Positions 4,294-5,665 of a stretch of 5,665 bases of DNA are shown in pieces. Made by a program: the position numbers and the translations under genes. The stretch lies in assembly GCA_017404585.1 (NCBI GenBank), contig JAFRCB010000191.1:1-5665 (forward strand). The letters are read 5' to 3'. Position 1 is the stretch's first letter, and each line of letters opens with the position of its first letter. The notes below the pieces were generated by a model. It searched no databases and had not been told where the DNA came from. It worked only from the letters and a program-made list of their open reading frames with translations. The stretch is from Lachnospiraceae bacterium (GTDB lineage: Bacteria > Bacillota > Clostridia > Lachnospirales > Lachnospiraceae).

Positions 4294-5592
4294 ATGAAGA
4301 AAAGCAACATCAAGAAGCTGCTTGCAGTAGTCATGACATTCGCAATGATCATTGCACTTGCTGCATGCGGCGGCGGAAGCTCATCGGGAGGCTCAGGCGG
4401 TGGCAAAGGAGACGGCACATCGATCACACTGTTCAACTCCAAGAATGAGATCCAGGAAAACTTCGTAGATCTTTGCAAGGTTTACGAAGAGCAGACAGGT
4501 GTCCATGTAGAAGTTTACTATTCACAGGACACTGTATCAGCTCACCTCGCTACCAAGTATGCGTCCAAGGCTCCATATACCATTAACATGGTAGACGCTA
4601 AGGACATCTATTCACTCGGTAAGCAGTACGGCGCTGATATGACAGACGCTGCATGGGTAGGCGACACTGACTATGCTATCACTGTAGACGGCAAAGTTCT
4701 CGGCTTCCCGACCTGCATCGAGTGCAGAGGTATTCTCTACAACTCAGCAGCTATCAAGAACGCTCTTGGCGCAGATTTCGATCCTGCAAGCATCAAGACT
4801 CTTGACGACTTCAAGGCATGCCTTGACAAGCTGGTAGCAGCAGGCATGGATGCTCCGACTGCTGTTCTCGGACCTGACTGGTCACTCGCTGCTCACTACC
4901 TCCAGCAGGTATATGAGGAAAGAGAAGATCCTGAAGCATTCATCCAGTCTCTGTACAAGGGTGAGGTTGACCTCATGAAGGATGCTAAGTTCAACGCTCT
5001 TATGGACACATTCGATGTTCTCAAAGAGTACAACATGTTCAAGGCTCAGGGCAGCAATGCTGAGGATGAACTCGTTCACCAGGCTATGTCCGAAGGCAAA
5101 GACGCATTCCAGTTCGGCGGATGCTGGGAGTGGAATGACCTGCTCACTTATGACTACAACGGCCCTGTAGGCATCATGCCTGTTCCGCAGAACCTCCAGG
5201 ATGACTACACAGGTAAGCTCGTAGGCGGCGGTTCCAAGTACTTCTACGTTGACGGAAGTGAGTACATATCAGAAGCTGACCAGGAAGCTGGTAAGGCATT
5301 CCTTGAATGGCTCGCTTCATCTGATGAAGGTAAGGAATTCGTTTCCGGCACATGCGGAATGGTATCCCCATTCAAGAGCAACACAGTTGAATGCACAAAT
5401 GACATCGGCAAGGCTGTTAAGACATACGTAGATGCAGGAATGACAGTTCCTAACTATGACTATGACCCTGATGATCACTATTCAAAACTCGGTCTTGAGA
5501 TGAAGAAGTATCTTGATGGCGCCTGCACTCGTGAAGAGCTTGCAGCAGCTATTCAGAACTACTGGTCAAGCACAACACCGGTAGAACACTAA
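4294..5592 (+). CDS. Sugar ABC transporter substrate-binding lipoprotein (family 1)
   Basis: This is a surface lipoprotein of 432 residues, predicted to bind an oligosaccharide and hand it to a MalFG-type importer. The signal (1-24) ends in the lipobox L22-A23-A24-C25 and is followed by a Gly/Ser tether (26-38). The mature protein follows the SBP_bac_1 (MalE/UgpB-like) pattern: first strand ITLFNSKNE (44-52), a helix ending EEQTGVHVEVYY (65-76), the hinge region VDGKVLGFPT...GILYNSAAI (131-154), DFDPASIKTLDDFKA (161-175), GIMPVP (293-298), GGGSKYFYV (311-319), AGKAFLEWLASSDEGKEFV (332-350) and a C-terminal QNYWSS (421-426). Length is normal. AGGAGG (4279-4284) is 9 nt before ATG. It is preceded by a 238-nt structured leader and followed by a terminator-like hairpin, so no permease is cotranscribed here. 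Ala codons are mostly GCA/GCT and Arg only AGA/CGT, unlike the GCG-rich upstream genes, suggesting high expression. Eight cysteines remain in the mature chain, including C141-x-x-C144. The sugar is unknown. Confidence 0.92.
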   Translation: MKKSNIKKLLAVVMTFAMIIALAACGGGSSSGGSGGGKGDGTSITLFNSKNEIQENFVDLCKVYEEQTGVHVEVYYSQDTVSAHLATKYASKAPYTINMVDAKDIYSLGKQYGADMTDAAWVGDTDYAITVDGKVLGFPTCIECRGILYNSAAIKNALGADFDPASIKTLDDFKACLDKLVAAGMDAPTAVLGPDWSLAAHYLQQVYEEREDPEAFIQSLYKGEVDLMKDAKFNALMDTFDVLKEYNMFKAQGSNAEDELVHQAMSEGKDAFQFGGCWEWNDLLTYDYNGPVGIMPVPQNLQDDYTGKLVGGGSKYFYVDGSEYISEADQEAGKAFLEWLASSDEGKEFVSGTCGMVSPFKSNTVECTNDIGKAVKTYVDAGMTVPNYDYDPDDHYSKLGLEMKKYLDGACTREELAAAIQNYWSSTTPVEH

Positions 5593-5631
5593 TTTCTTAA
5601 TCAGAAGTAAATGCTCGGACGTTAATTACGG

Positions 5632-5665
5632 TAAGAGGCAGCTCTCTTAAAAAGGCTGCCTCTTA
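5632..5665 (+). terminator. Probable intrinsic terminator after the sugar-binding protein gene
   Basis: TAAGAGGCAGC (5632-5642) is the exact reverse complement of GCTGCCTCTTA (5655-5665), with a 12-nt loop. It lies 39 nt after the stop codon. The window ends with the stem, so the expected T tract cannot be seen. A bidirectional terminator or attenuator is also possible. Confidence 0.65.

Overview
The window looks like the chromosome of an anaerobic, low-to-moderate-GC Gram-positive bacterium of the Clostridia, probably Lachnospiraceae-like. The evidence is two diderm-independent lipoprotein solute-binding proteins with LAAC lipoboxes and Gly/Ser linkers, strong AGGAGG ribosome binding sites 5-9 nt before ATG, a consensus housekeeping promoter, GU-rich RNA structures and cysteine-rich exported proteins. 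The exact taxon is inference. All four supported genes are on the + strand.

Layout. Positions 1-119 hold the end of a tandem repeat with a 74-bp period, cut by the window edge and rich in the 8-mer ATGTCGCA. After a leader with a GC-rich hairpin comes a stand-alone Fe-siderophore/cobalamin-type binding lipoprotein (241-1419), closed by a clear intrinsic terminator (1451-1485). Next is a probable two-gene operon: a cytoplasmic GH13 alpha-glucosidase of the oligo-1,6-glucosidase type (1548-3143) and an alpha/beta hydrolase resembling cinnamoyl/feruloyl esterases (3194-3955). Positions 3956-4293 have no gene but are dense in signals: a near-perfect sigma-A promoter (4020-4049), a strongly folded RNA of about 98 nt ending in nine T (4056-4154), and a second folded element with competing pairings (4159-4251). 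Then comes a family 1 sugar-binding lipoprotein (4294-5592) with codon use typical of high expression, closed by a hairpin at the right edge (5632-5665).

How the genes fit together. The sugar-binding lipoprotein would capture oligosaccharides outside the cell. The GH13 enzyme would cut imported alpha-glucosides, and the esterase would remove hydroxycinnamoyl or other acyl groups, which suggests plant-glycan use in a gut or rumen setting. No ABC permease or ATPase lies in the window, so both binding proteins must rely on partners encoded elsewhere.

The least ordinary part is 4020-4293: a strong promoter firing into a 15-bp stem plus U9 terminator 140 nt before the sugar-binding protein gene. 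This is either a small RNA or a conditional-termination leader. I could not match it to a known riboswitch class by eye.
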